Shown piece after piece: positions 1 to 6,227 of a stretch of DNA of 10,524 nt. The DNA lies in contig CAZYOI010000019.1 of assembly GCA_964648705.1 (NCBI GenBank), positions 1-10,524 of the forward strand, given 5' to 3'. Source of the DNA: CAZDXV01 sp964648705 (lineage in GTDB: Bacteria; Patescibacteriota; Minisyncoccia; Minisyncoccales; GWA2-38-27). The stretch's first letter is position 1. The number at the start of each line of letters is the position of its first letter. The position numbers and the translations under genes are program-made. Under the pieces are notes generated by a model that saw only the letters and a list, made by a program, of their open reading frames with translations, was not told the origin of the DNA and made no database searches.

Positions 1-3
1 AGC

Positions 4-9
4 TATAAT
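4..9 (+). promoter_or_regulatory. possible -10 element for the first gene
   Basis: The hexamer TATAAT matches the sigma-70 -10 consensus and ends 11 bases before the ATG at 21. Any -35 box would lie outside the window. If used, transcription would start near 15-17, giving a leader of only a few bases. A single hexamer in AT-rich DNA can arise by chance, so this is weak. Confidence 0.3.
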
Positions 10-20
10 ATTGAGAAAAT

Positions 21-926
21 ATGCTTTGGCTCTTAATCATAATTTCCTCCTATTTTCTTTTTTCTATTAATTCTTTGGGGGACCGATACCTTCTTACAGG
101 TCCCCCCAATCCCAAAAACTACTCTTTTTACGTGGGAGTTCTCGGAGTTTTAGCGGTTGCTTTGATTCCTTTTGTAAGCTTTTCTTCAATTTCTTTTCTA
201 GAGCTTTTACTTTGCTTTTTAGCCGGAGCTGTCTTTGTTCTCTTTATCTTCTCTATTTTCACCGGGCTGGAAAAATACGAAGCTGCTACCGTCGTACCCG
301 CTTTCGGGGGCCTTCTCCCCGTTTTTACTTTTGTTTTAACTTTTTTCTTTTCAGGGGGGAATACGGTTTTAGGGGGCTGGAATCTTGTTTCCTTTTTTGT
401 TTTAATTATCGGCAGCTTCTTGATTACCAGAGAACCGGTAAAAGAGTTTTCTCTGGGAGCTTTAAAAATTGCCTTTGTTATAGCTTTGTCTGCTTCCCTT
501 TATTTTATTTTAGCAAAATATGTTTATCTCCTTTTAGGTTTTTGGACAGGGTTTATCTGGATGAGAATAGGAACATTTTTAACGGCTTTGTTCTTTATCT
601 TTTTTAGAGATGTAAGAGAGGATATTTTCAGGAAAAAGCCTGCCTTTAACAAAAAAACAGGATTTCTTTTTCTTTTTGTCCAGCTTATCGGAGCCTTGGC
701 TTTCGTTCTCCAGAACTGGGCAGTTGATTTGGCCGGTATGGTCTTTCTGCCTGTTATCAACGCTTTAATGGGAGTTCAGTACGTATTTTTGTTTCTTTTC
801 TCTTTTCTTCTTTCCTTTAAGTATCCCAGAATTTTAAAAGAGAAGATTTCAAAGAAAAAGGTTTTAAGAAAAGCTTTGGCTATATTGCTGATAGCCGGAG
901 GATTAGCTTTGCTGTCTCTAAAATGA
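21..926 (+). CDS. EamA/DMT-type ten-helix membrane transporter
   Basis: A 301-residue integral membrane protein that looks like a member of the drug/metabolite transporter (EamA) superfamily. About ten hydrophobic segments can be drawn, near residues 1-19, 36-54, 60-80, 91-110, 120-136, 147-168, 172-196, 213-232, 240-266 and 283-300, the usual count for two five-helix EamA repeats. The stretch around residues 82-110 (LEKYEAATVVPAFGGLLPVF) has the form typical of helices 3-4 in EamA proteins, and 229-257 is its counterpart in the second repeat. An in-frame TGA at 12-14 excludes a longer N-terminus, so ATG 21 is the first possible ATG start. No Shine-Dalgarno is visible upstream. Its stop overlaps the next start (ATGA), so the two are probably translationally coupled. 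The substrate cannot be told from sequence; a role in export of a metabolite or envelope precursor is a guess from the neighbours. Confidence 0.8.
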   Translation: MLWLLIIISSYFLFSINSLGDRYLLTGPPNPKNYSFYVGVLGVLAVALIPFVSFSSISFLELLLCFLAGAVFVLFIFSIFTGLEKYEAATVVPAFGGLLPVFTFVLTFFFSGGNTVLGGWNLVSFFVLIIGSFLITREPVKEFSLGALKIAFVIALSASLYFILAKYVYLLLGFWTGFIWMRIGTFLTALFFIFFRDVREDIFRKKPAFNKKTGFLFLFVQLIGALAFVLQNWAVDLAGMVFLPVINALMGVQYVFLFLFSFLLSFKYPRILKEKISKKKVLRKALAILLIAGGLALLSLK

Positions 927-1954
927 AGATTTTAAAAAACAGCTTGATTATTTTTTCTTTCTGTCTTGTTGCAGGCCTTCTTTTATCAGGATATATTTTT
1001 AAAGAAGGAGATGATATTATTATAGAAAAAGATCTTTTGGAAAACCTTTCTTTGGAACAGAAAATAGGGCAGCTTTTTATAATAGGAATAGAGGGCAAAG
1101 AATTAGACGAGAAAACTGAGCGTTTGATGCGGGAAGTAAAGCCCGGAGGGATTCTTCTTTTAGGAAGAAATATTGATAACAAAGAACAGCTTAAAAGGCT
1201 TGTTTCCTCTCTTCAGGAGATTTCTTTAGCTGAGACAGGTTTTCCTCTTTTTGTGGCAGCAGATCAAGAAGGAGGATTAATTTCCCGCCTTTCTTGGGTG
1301 GAAAGCACTCCCCAGTCTGAAGTTGGAGACGGGTATGAAAAAGGACTTTTAAGGGGGAAGCAGTTAAAAGAGTCAGGTGTTAATTTAAACTTGGCTCCTT
1401 TAGTGGAGAAAGCTTTTCCTTCCGACTTTATTTACGAGAGATCTTTTCAGGCAGAAGACAGGGAAGCTATCGAGAAAGCCTCAGGCTTGGTTAGGGGGCA
1501 GAAGGAAGCTGGCATCCTAACCTGCGTTAAGCATTTTCCGGGGTATACAGGGATTGATTTTAATCCAGAAGAAGATTTAGCTTTTAAAGAAAAGATTCCT
1601 TCTCTTCATCGTTTTAGAGAGGTTTTAAAAGAAGGTCCTGAGATGGTAATGATTTCCAACGCTGTTTACGGAGATGAAATTTTTTCAAAAAACGTTTTTA
1701 ATCTTTTGAATTCAGATCTTGTTGTGATAACGGACGATTTATCTCAAAACTCCCTTTTAAAAGAGTTTTCTTTAAAAGAGATTGTGGTTTCTCCTTTTTT
1801 GGCAGGATCTGACATCCTTCTTTTTTCCGGCTGGAGATCTTCTGTGGAAGAAGGGGTTGAGGCTTTTAAAGAAGCCTTTGAGGAAGGGAAGATTGCAGAA
1901 GAAAGGATTGATTCTTCTGTTTTAAAAATACTAGAATTAAAAAATGAAATTTAA
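923..1954 (+). CDS. membrane-anchored GH3 glycosidase, beta-N-acetylhexosaminidase (NagZ)-like
   Basis: A 343-residue glycoside hydrolase family 3 protein, about the length of a single-domain NagZ. Residues 7-25 form one hydrophobic segment with no lipobox, so the enzyme is probably membrane-anchored with the catalytic domain outside. Family landmarks are DQEGGLISRL (114-123), NLAPLVE (157-162 region), KHFPGY (203-208) and ITDDLS (269-274). D271 aligns with the GH3 nucleophile in the family pattern [ST]-D-x-x. In NagZ enzymes the loop after KHFPGH carries a D-S-H triplet whose Asp-His pair acts as acid/base; here the loop is shorter and reads D212-F213-N214, and the motif histidine at 208 is tyrosine. 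Activity may therefore be altered or lost. It starts in the upstream stop (ATGA overlap) and overlaps the next gene by 11 bases. NagZ homologues release N-acetylglucosamine from peptidoglycan fragments; substrate here is unproven. Confidence 0.85.
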   Translation: MKILKNSLIIFSFCLVAGLLLSGYIFKEGDDIIIEKDLLENLSLEQKIGQLFIIGIEGKELDEKTERLMREVKPGGILLLGRNIDNKEQLKRLVSSLQEISLAETGFPLFVAADQEGGLISRLSWVESTPQSEVGDGYEKGLLRGKQLKESGVNLNLAPLVEKAFPSDFIYERSFQAEDREAIEKASGLVRGQKEAGILTCVKHFPGYTGIDFNPEEDLAFKEKIPSLHRFREVLKEGPEMVMISNAVYGDEIFSKNVFNLLNSDLVVITDDLSQNSLLKEFSLKEIVVSPFLAGSDILLFSGWRSSVEEGVEAFKEAFEEGKIAEERIDSSVLKILELKNEI

Positions 1955-2939
1955 AACAGTTTTTGTCATATTTTTATTTCTAGTTTTAGGTTTTATTATT
2001 TTCTTTTTTATAGGTTTTCCTGAAAAAGAAGAAGATATTTTATGGGGAGTCAGCTTTTCTGAAAAGCACTCTTCTCAGATGGGTCTTGACTGGAAGAAAA
2101 ATTATTCATCTTTACTGGACGATTTAAATATTAAAAGAATTAAAGTAGCGGCTCACTGGGATCTTTTAGAGCCCGAGAAAGACGAATTCTTTTTTGACAA
2201 TCTGGATTGGCAGATTGAAGAAGCTAAAAAAAGGGGAGCCGAAGTTCTTTTGGTGATTGGCCTGAAGACTCCCCGCTGGCCGGAGTGCCACCTTCCGGAA
2301 TGGGCTCTTTCTTTGGACGAAAAAGAGCAGAAAGAGAGAGTTTTGAATTTAATAGAGAAGACAGTTTCAAGGTACAGCAGAGAAAGTGCTGTCTGGGCCT
2401 GGCAGGTGGAGAACGAGCCCTTTTTTGATTTTGGGGAGTGTCCCTGGGAGATAGATAAAAAGTTTTTGAAGAAAGAGATTTCTCTGGTTAGAAACTCAGA
2501 CGATTTGGAGAGGCCGATTGTTATTTCAGATTCAGGCGAGTTTTCCTTCTGGTTTAAGGCGGCAGGTTTGGGGGATATTGTCGGGACTACTCTTTACAGA
2601 AAGGTCTGGTCAAAGCAGATTAAGAGCTATTTTACCCATATCTTTCCCCCTGTTTATTATTCCAGAAGGGCTAAGCTGGTTAAGTGGGTTTTTGGAAAAG
2701 AAGTTATCTGCGTGGAAATGCAGGCAGAGCCCTGGGGGCCCCTTCTTTTGTACGATTCTCCTTTAAAAGAGCAGCTGAAAAGCATGGACCTGGAGCAGCT
2801 TAGAGAAAATATTGGTTTTGCCGGGAAAACAGGCTTTGATCAGGTTTATCTCTGGGGGGCTGAATGGTGGTACTGGATGAAAGAGAAAAAAGAGGATCCC
2901 AGGTTTTGGGAGGAGATAAAAGAATTAAAAGGCAGATGA
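1944..2939 (+). CDS. membrane-anchored TIM-barrel glycoside hydrolase (clan GH-A-like)
   Basis: A 331-residue protein with one N-terminal hydrophobic segment (about 5-25), then what looks like an extracytoplasmic (beta/alpha)8 glycosidase of clan GH-A (GH5/GH39/GH42-like cellulase or beta-galactosidase superfamily). Residues 68-76 (VAAHWDLLEP) resemble an early barrel strand; WAWQVENEPF (151-160) carries the Asn-Glu-Pro of the acid/base strand, making E158 the likely acid/base. EVICVEMQAEPWG (253-265) is the probable strand-7 region, with E258 or E262 as nucleophile, and VYLWGAEWWYW (301-311) a strand-8 aromatic motif. No carbohydrate-binding module is present. It starts inside the upstream gene (11-base overlap) without a visible Shine-Dalgarno, suggesting coupling. 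The exact family and substrate cannot be assigned by eye; a role in envelope or surface-glycan trimming is inferred from the adjacent GH3 and glycosyltransferase genes. Confidence 0.75.
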   Translation: MKFKTVFVIFLFLVLGFIIFFFIGFPEKEEDILWGVSFSEKHSSQMGLDWKKNYSSLLDDLNIKRIKVAAHWDLLEPEKDEFFFDNLDWQIEEAKKRGAEVLLVIGLKTPRWPECHLPEWALSLDEKEQKERVLNLIEKTVSRYSRESAVWAWQVENEPFFDFGECPWEIDKKFLKKEISLVRNSDDLERPIVISDSGEFSFWFKAAGLGDIVGTTLYRKVWSKQIKSYFTHIFPPVYYSRRAKLVKWVFGKEVICVEMQAEPWGPLLLYDSPLKEQLKSMDLEQLRENIGFAGKTGFDQVYLWGAEWWYWMKEKKEDPRFWEEIKELKGR

Positions 2940-2940
2940 T

Positions 2941-3660
2941 ATGTTAAGCATTGTTATTCCAACCCTAAACGAAGAGAAAGAGCTCCCTTTTCTTTTGGAT
3001 TCTATTAAAAAGCAGGACTTTTCGGATTGCGAGGTGATTATAGCCGACGCCGGCTCTGAAGACAGAACCCTGGATATTGCCAGAGAATACGGCTGCAAGA
3101 TCGTTAAAGGGGGGCTGCCGGCTCAAGGGAGAAACAATGGAGCTGGTTTTTCTTCCGGAGAGCTGATTTTGTTTTTGGATGCGGATATTGTTCTTCCTGA
3201 GGGTTTTTTAAATAAAGCTCTTGATGAGTTTGAGAGAAGGAGTTTGGATATTGCCACTTTCAATCTTCTGCCCAAGAAGAAAAAAAGGATGACCTCTTTT
3301 CTTTTTAATCTTTTTTACAACTGGCCCGTCTTTCTTTTAGAGAGGGTGTTGCCTCATGCTGCTATGGGAATTTTGGCAAGAAGAGAAGTTTTTGAAAAAT
3401 TAAACGGCTTTGACGAAACAATTAGAATGGCAGAAGACCATGAGTTTGCCAGAAGAGGGAAGAAGATAGCAAAGTACGGAGTGATAAGATCTGCCGCTAT
3501 ATTTGTTTCTGAAAGAAGATTTGAGCAAGAGGGCTGGTTTAAGACGGTCTTCAAGTATTTTCTCTGCGGCCTTTATATGCTTTTTAAGGGGCCTGTCAGG
3601 TCGGATATCTTCGGCTTGGAGCTCCATAGATATTTTAAAGACAGAGAGAATAAGTTATAA
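2941..3660 (+). CDS. family 2 glycosyltransferase
   Basis: A 239-residue GT-A fold glycosyltransferase of family GT2. The N-terminus MLSIVIPTLNEEKELP is the classic GT2 nucleotide-sugar binding start; D36 in IIADAGSEDRT and the DAD motif at 80-82 (LFLDADIVLP) would bind the nucleotide and metal. MAEDHEFARR (163-172) supplies the ED acceptor-site pair, with E165/D166 the likely catalytic-base region. SERRFEQEGW (190-199) takes the place of the late (Q/R)xxRW-type motif. There is no strong transmembrane domain, although residues 118-134 and 204-216 are hydrophobic and may associate with the membrane. The start is one base after the upstream stop, preceded by AAAAGG at Shine-Dalgarno distance. 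It resembles cytoplasmic transferases that build surface glycans or glycolipids; donor and acceptor are unknown. Clustering with two glycosidases supports an envelope-glycan role, by inference. Confidence 0.88.
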   Translation: MLSIVIPTLNEEKELPFLLDSIKKQDFSDCEVIIADAGSEDRTLDIAREYGCKIVKGGLPAQGRNNGAGFSSGELILFLDADIVLPEGFLNKALDEFERRSLDIATFNLLPKKKKRMTSFLFNLFYNWPVFLLERVLPHAAMGILARREVFEKLNGFDETIRMAEDHEFARRGKKIAKYGVIRSAAIFVSERRFEQEGWFKTVFKYFLCGLYMLFKGPVRSDIFGLELHRYFKDRENKL

Positions 3661-3667
3661 TGGAAAT

Positions 3668-4957
3668 ATGTACGAACTGCCTATTCTAAAAAAGAAAGGT
3701 TCTCTCTTAAAGAAGATGAAAAAAAGACAGGCTCTTTGGCTTGCTCTTTTGGTTTTTCTGGCCTCTTCTATTTTTGGTTTTCTGGCCGGTTTAGCTTCAG
3801 TTTATTTTTTGGTGCCGGAAGCCAGGGAGGCCATGGGCGGAGAGCTGGGCTTTCCCACTATAGTGGAGAAAGAAACCGTAATAGAGAAAGAATATGTTCC
3901 CCAGACTACCCACGAAGAAGCTATAATCCAGGTTGCCAGGGAGGTTTCTCCTGCCGTGGTCAGTATTGTTATTTCAAAAGATGTTCCTATCATTGAAAAG
4001 AGGATTGAGGAATTCGGCCCTTTTGAAATAGAGGTGCCAGAGCAAAAAGGATTTAAAAAGCAGGAAATCGGAGGGGGAACCGGCTTCATTGTTTCAAAAG
4101 ACGGCTTGGTTCTGACAAACAAGCATGTGGTCTTAGACGAGGAAGCAGAGTATACGGTCTTTTTCAAGAATGGAGACAAGTATCCGGTCGAGGTTTTAGC
4201 CAGAGATCCCTTTCAGGATATAGCTGTTTTGAAAATAGCCCAGGAAGAGAGAGTGAACGAAGAGGGGGAAGTGGCAAAAGAAACCTTTCCCATCGTCAAG
4301 CTGGGGGATTCTGAAAAACTGGAAATGGGCCAGACAGTGATTGCTATAGGGAACGCTCTCGGCGAGTTTAAAAATACAGTTTCTGTGGGAGTGGTTTCCG
4401 GCCTGGGAAGAACAGTGACAGCTTCCGGAGGAGATTATATTGAAACTTTAGAAGACGTAATTCAGACGGATGCTGCTATTAACAGAGGGAATTCAGGGGG
4501 GCCTCTTTTGAATCTCAATAAAGAAGTAGTCGGCATTAATACAGCCATGGTCACCCAGGCCCAGAGCATAGGTTTTGCTATTCCCGTCAACAAAGCCAGG
4601 AGAGACATTGAACAGGTTAAAGAGCAGGGAGAGATTGTCTATCCCTTTTTAGGAGTCCGTTATGTGGTTATTAACCAGGAGATAAAAGAAGCAGAGGGTC
4701 TTTCTGCAGGCTACGGAGCTTTGATTATCTCCGGAGAGGCGGGAGAGTCCGCTGTAATGGAGGATTCTGCCGCAGACAAGGCAGGCATTGAGGAAGGAGA
4801 CATTATTTTAAGCTTAAACGGAGAGAAGATTGAAGGAGAAAATACTCTGGCTTTCCTTATCAGGTCTTATAAGCCGGGAGACAAGGTGACTCTCAGGATA
4901 TTGAGAAACGGCAAAGAGTTTAATTTAGAGGTTGTCCTGGGAGAAAAGAGCGGATAA
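3668..4957 (+). CDS. HtrA/Deg-type serine protease with one PDZ domain, membrane-anchored
   Basis: A trypsin-fold (family S1C) protease of 429 residues from ATG 3668. The N-terminus is basic, followed by a transmembrane helix at about 22-48, so the protease domain is extracytoplasmic. A heptad-like linker (about 60-90) precedes the catalytic domain (about 92-315). The triad is complete: H153 in LTNKHVV, D184 in DPFQDIAVLKI, S276 in RGNSGGPLL. A single PDZ domain follows (about 325-425; AGIEEGDIILSLNG at 372-385 is its characteristic core). Such proteins degrade or refold damaged envelope proteins, often in response to exposed C-termini bound by PDZ. Start choice: the open frame extends upstream to 3503, but that would overlap the glycosyltransferase by about 150 bases. 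ATG 3668, 7 bases after its stop, or ATG 3716 are both plausible; neither has a good Shine-Dalgarno. The stop is TAA at 4955-4957. Confidence 0.93.
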   Translation: MYELPILKKKGSLLKKMKKRQALWLALLVFLASSIFGFLAGLASVYFLVPEAREAMGGELGFPTIVEKETVIEKEYVPQTTHEEAIIQVAREVSPAVVSIVISKDVPIIEKRIEEFGPFEIEVPEQKGFKKQEIGGGTGFIVSKDGLVLTNKHVVLDEEAEYTVFFKNGDKYPVEVLARDPFQDIAVLKIAQEERVNEEGEVAKETFPIVKLGDSEKLEMGQTVIAIGNALGEFKNTVSVGVVSGLGRTVTASGGDYIETLEDVIQTDAAINRGNSGGPLLNLNKEVVGINTAMVTQAQSIGFAIPVNKARRDIEQVKEQGEIVYPFLGVRYVVINQEIKEAEGLSAGYGALIISGEAGESAVMEDSAADKAGIEEGDIILSLNGEKIEGENTLAFLIRSYKPGDKVTLRILRNGKEFNLEVVLGEKSG

Positions 4958-4994
4958 TTTATTTTTGTTAGTACAAACAGGGAAGCTCTTTTAC

Positions 4995-5001
4995 AAAGGA
5001 G
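4995..5001 (+). promoter_or_regulatory. Shine-Dalgarno of the membrane protein gene
   Basis: AAAGGAG lies 7 bases before ATG 5009 and fixes that start over alternatives. It is one of the three clear Shine-Dalgarno sites in the window; the tightly packed genes upstream mostly lack one. Confidence 0.8.
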
Positions 5002-5008
5002 AAAGAAA

Positions 5009-5656
5009 ATGGAAAAGGAAAGAGGTTTTTGGCAAGCGCTGGGAAGGAACCTGGCAGAAAGTCTGGTTTTCGCTGTCCTTATTTTTTGCATCTGGTGGCT
5101 TCTTTTGGGTCTTGGAGTTTTAGAGCCCGTCAGAGAGATAAAGTTGAACGGATGGGCTTTTAAGGTACCTTTTGTTTTTTCTAGGTGGGCGGATTTTGCG
5201 GCTATTTGCCTGTTCTGGCTGGTGCCTCTCTCTTTGCTGTCGGATTGCTACAAAAAGCTTTCAGAAGAGGCAGGGCTTGTCAATATTGGCATGGTTGTGG
5301 GAGGAGTAGCTGCTGTCTTCTTTGGAATAGTTTACTTTCTGATTGACAATTCTTTTCTGGTAATCTTCTCGGTTTCTGTTTTTCTGTCCTTTCTTTTCTC
5401 TTTCCTTTCTTATCTTATCCACGAGAGGCCTCCTTCCTACTGGAGAATGAATCTCGGTTATTCTGTCGTTCTGATGATAGTGCCCGGTTTCTGCTTCGGT
5501 TTCCTGTTTATGTTTGTTTTTTTTGCGGCTTCCTGGATAAGCTTCTTTCTGGGAGCTTTTCTGGGGCTTGTTATCCGTGTTTTCCAGGCTCTTTACTACA
5601 GAATATCTTACGGCAAGAACTGGAGAAGTTTTCTGCCTCTCTCCTGGCGTCTTTAA
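5009..5656 (+). CDS. multi-pass membrane protein of unknown function
   Basis: A 215-residue hydrophobic protein that I do not recognise. Five or six membrane segments can be drawn, near residues 17-37, 62-78, 93-112, 117-137, 150-172 and 174-192. The N-terminus (MEKERGFWQALGRN) is short and charged, and the C-terminus (YGKNWRSFLPLSWRL) is basic and aromatic. Between segments, LIHERPPSYWRMNLG (136-150) is a basic, tryptophan-containing loop. The overall look, a compact helical bundle with a PPSYWRMNLG-like loop, recalls RDD-type or other small uncharacterised membrane proteins, but no signature is definite. It sits 51 bases behind the HtrA protease with a strong Shine-Dalgarno and no visible promoter, and ends right at an intrinsic terminator, so it is probably the last gene of the envelope operon. 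Confidence 0.75.
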   Translation: MEKERGFWQALGRNLAESLVFAVLIFCIWWLLLGLGVLEPVREIKLNGWAFKVPFVFSRWADFAAICLFWLVPLSLLSDCYKKLSEEAGLVNIGMVVGGVAAVFFGIVYFLIDNSFLVIFSVSVFLSFLFSFLSYLIHERPPSYWRMNLGYSVVLMIVPGFCFGFLFMFVFFAASWISFFLGAFLGLVIRVFQALYYRISYGKNWRSFLPLSWRL

Positions 5657-5660
5657 AAAA

Positions 5661-5692
5661 AGAGCTTCGGGTTCTCTGCTCGAAGCTTTTTT
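5661..5692 (+). terminator. intrinsic terminator after the membrane protein gene
   Basis: AGCTTCG (5663-5669) pairs with CGAAGCT (5681-5687) around an 11-base loop. The stem is preceded by an A run from the stop codon and followed by TTTTT, so the A/T flanks can extend it. It begins 5 bases after the stop at 5656. This is a clear rho-independent terminator for the upstream operon. Confidence 0.88.
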
Positions 5693-5694
5693 AT

Positions 5695-5722
5695 TTGACA
5701 TTTTCTTTTCAAGATGTAAAAT
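5695..5722 (+). promoter_or_regulatory. sigma-70-type promoter of the PilZ gene
   Basis: TTGACA (5695-5700) is a perfect -35 box and TAAAAT (5717-5722) a 5/6 -10 box, 16 bases apart. The predicted start is near 5729, giving a leader of about 38 bases to ATG 5767. The -35 box starts only a few bases after the T tract of the preceding terminator, so this begins a new transcription unit. Confidence 0.8.
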
Positions 5723-5753
5723 GCTCCTTATGCTGCTCTTTTAGAACTTAAGC

Positions 5754-5760
5754 AAAGGAG
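5754..5760 (+). promoter_or_regulatory. Shine-Dalgarno of the PilZ gene
   Basis: AAAGGAG ends 6 bases before ATG 5767. This supports the short N-terminus of the PilZ protein, because the site lies right before the first methionine and within the leader made from the promoter at 5695-5722. Confidence 0.85.
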
Positions 5761-5766
5761 AAAAGG

Positions 5767-6105
5767 ATGCTAAGAACAGGAGAGAGGAGCGGAGGTTTTG
5801 GAGGGGTGACGAGCTTCAATTTTTCGGGGGAAGCTGTAATGCTTGACATCTCCCTTGGGGGAGCTTGTCTGCTTTGCCCCTTCCGTCCCCCTCAGGGGAG
5901 AGTGCTTGACTGGCAGTTTAAGCTGCCGGTCAGAGAAGGGAAGATTTCCTGCAAGATTAAGATCTGCTGGACCCGTCCCTGCGAGGACCAGCCGAACTAT
6001 TATGTTACAGGATGCCAGTTTGTTGAAATTTCAGAGGAAGACCTGAAAAAGATAGAAGCTTTTATTGAGGAGCTTACTCCTGTTGTCGCTTCTTCTCCCA
6101 ACTAA
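5767..6105 (+). CDS. single-domain PilZ protein (c-di-GMP receptor type)
   Basis: A 112-residue soluble protein made of little more than a PilZ domain. The two c-di-GMP-binding motifs of the family are visible: R-x-x-x-R at residues 3-7 (RTGER) and D-x-S-x-x-G at 27-32 (DISLGG). YYVTGCQFVEIS (about 78-89) matches the late strand of the PilZ barrel, and a helix (about 90-104) closes the domain. The first motif begins at residue 3, so there is no N-terminal extension; the strong Shine-Dalgarno supports this start. Known PilZ proteins change the activity of a partner (type IV pilus, flagellar or polysaccharide machinery) on binding c-di-GMP. With no other domain here, it would act as an adaptor. 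It has its own promoter and terminator, so it is transcribed apart from its neighbours. The partner is not in the window. Confidence 0.82.
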   Translation: MLRTGERSGGFGGVTSFNFSGEAVMLDISLGGACLLCPFRPPQGRVLDWQFKLPVREGKISCKIKICWTRPCEDQPNYYVTGCQFVEISEEDLKKIEAFIEELTPVVASSPN

Positions 6106-6106
6106 A

Positions 6107-6128
6107 TCCGGGGATCACCCTCCCCGGA
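6107..6128 (+). repeat. perfect 8-bp inverted repeat just after the PilZ stop
   Basis: TCCGGGGA (6107-6114) and TCCCCGGA (6121-6128) are perfect inverted repeats with a 6-base loop. It begins one base after the stop. There is no T tract after it, so it is not a terminator by itself; it may protect the mRNA 3' end or be an element of the following hairpin cluster. Confidence 0.7.
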
Positions 6129-6131
6129 CAG

Positions 6132-6158
6132 CTTCCCAAAGGGAACCCCTTTGGGAAG
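6132..6158 (+). repeat. perfect 12-bp inverted repeat with 3-base loop
   Basis: CTTCCCAAAGGG (6132-6143) and CCCTTTGGGAAG (6147-6158) pair perfectly around AAC. It lies 3 bases from the first hairpin and abuts the terminator that follows. It has no T tract. It would be a very stable stem in RNA, or an extended palindrome in DNA. Confidence 0.8.
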
Positions 6159-6190
6159 AAGCCCCTTCTTTTTTAAGGAGGGGCTTTTTT
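6159..6190 (+). terminator. strong intrinsic terminator after the PilZ gene
   Basis: AAGCCCCTTCTT (6159-6170) pairs with AAGGAGGGGCTT (6175-6186) with a single G-T wobble and a TTTT loop, and the T tract continues to 6190. This is a textbook rho-independent terminator for the PilZ unit and separates it from clpB. Confidence 0.92.
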
Positions 6191-6193
6191 CAC

Positions 6194-6221
6194 TTGACAG
6201 GAAAATTTAGTCTGTTGATAT
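6194..6221 (+). promoter_or_regulatory. candidate promoter in the PilZ-clpB gap
   Basis: TTGACA (6194-6199) is a perfect -35 box placed right after the terminator T tract. The -10 is poor: TGATAT (6216-6221), 16 bases away, preceded by TG one base upstream (extended -10 form). The layout of -35 box hard against a terminator repeats what is seen at 5695, which supports it; the weak -10 argues against it. Confidence 0.45.
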
Positions 6222-6227
6222 CTGTCG

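Noticed and set aside
3503..3667. Longer N-terminus of the HtrA protein starting at ATG 3503
   Set aside because: It would overlap the 3' end of the glycosyltransferase gene by about 150 bases, and the extra residues look like out-of-frame translation of that gene. ATG 3668, just after the glycosyltransferase stop, precedes a normal basic segment and membrane anchor.
5261..5701. 146-codon open frame on the minus strand over the membrane protein gene and terminator
   Set aside because: Composition is Lys/Glu/Gln-rich as expected from the antisense of a hydrophobic gene. It begins inside the PilZ promoter region and reads through the terminator stem.
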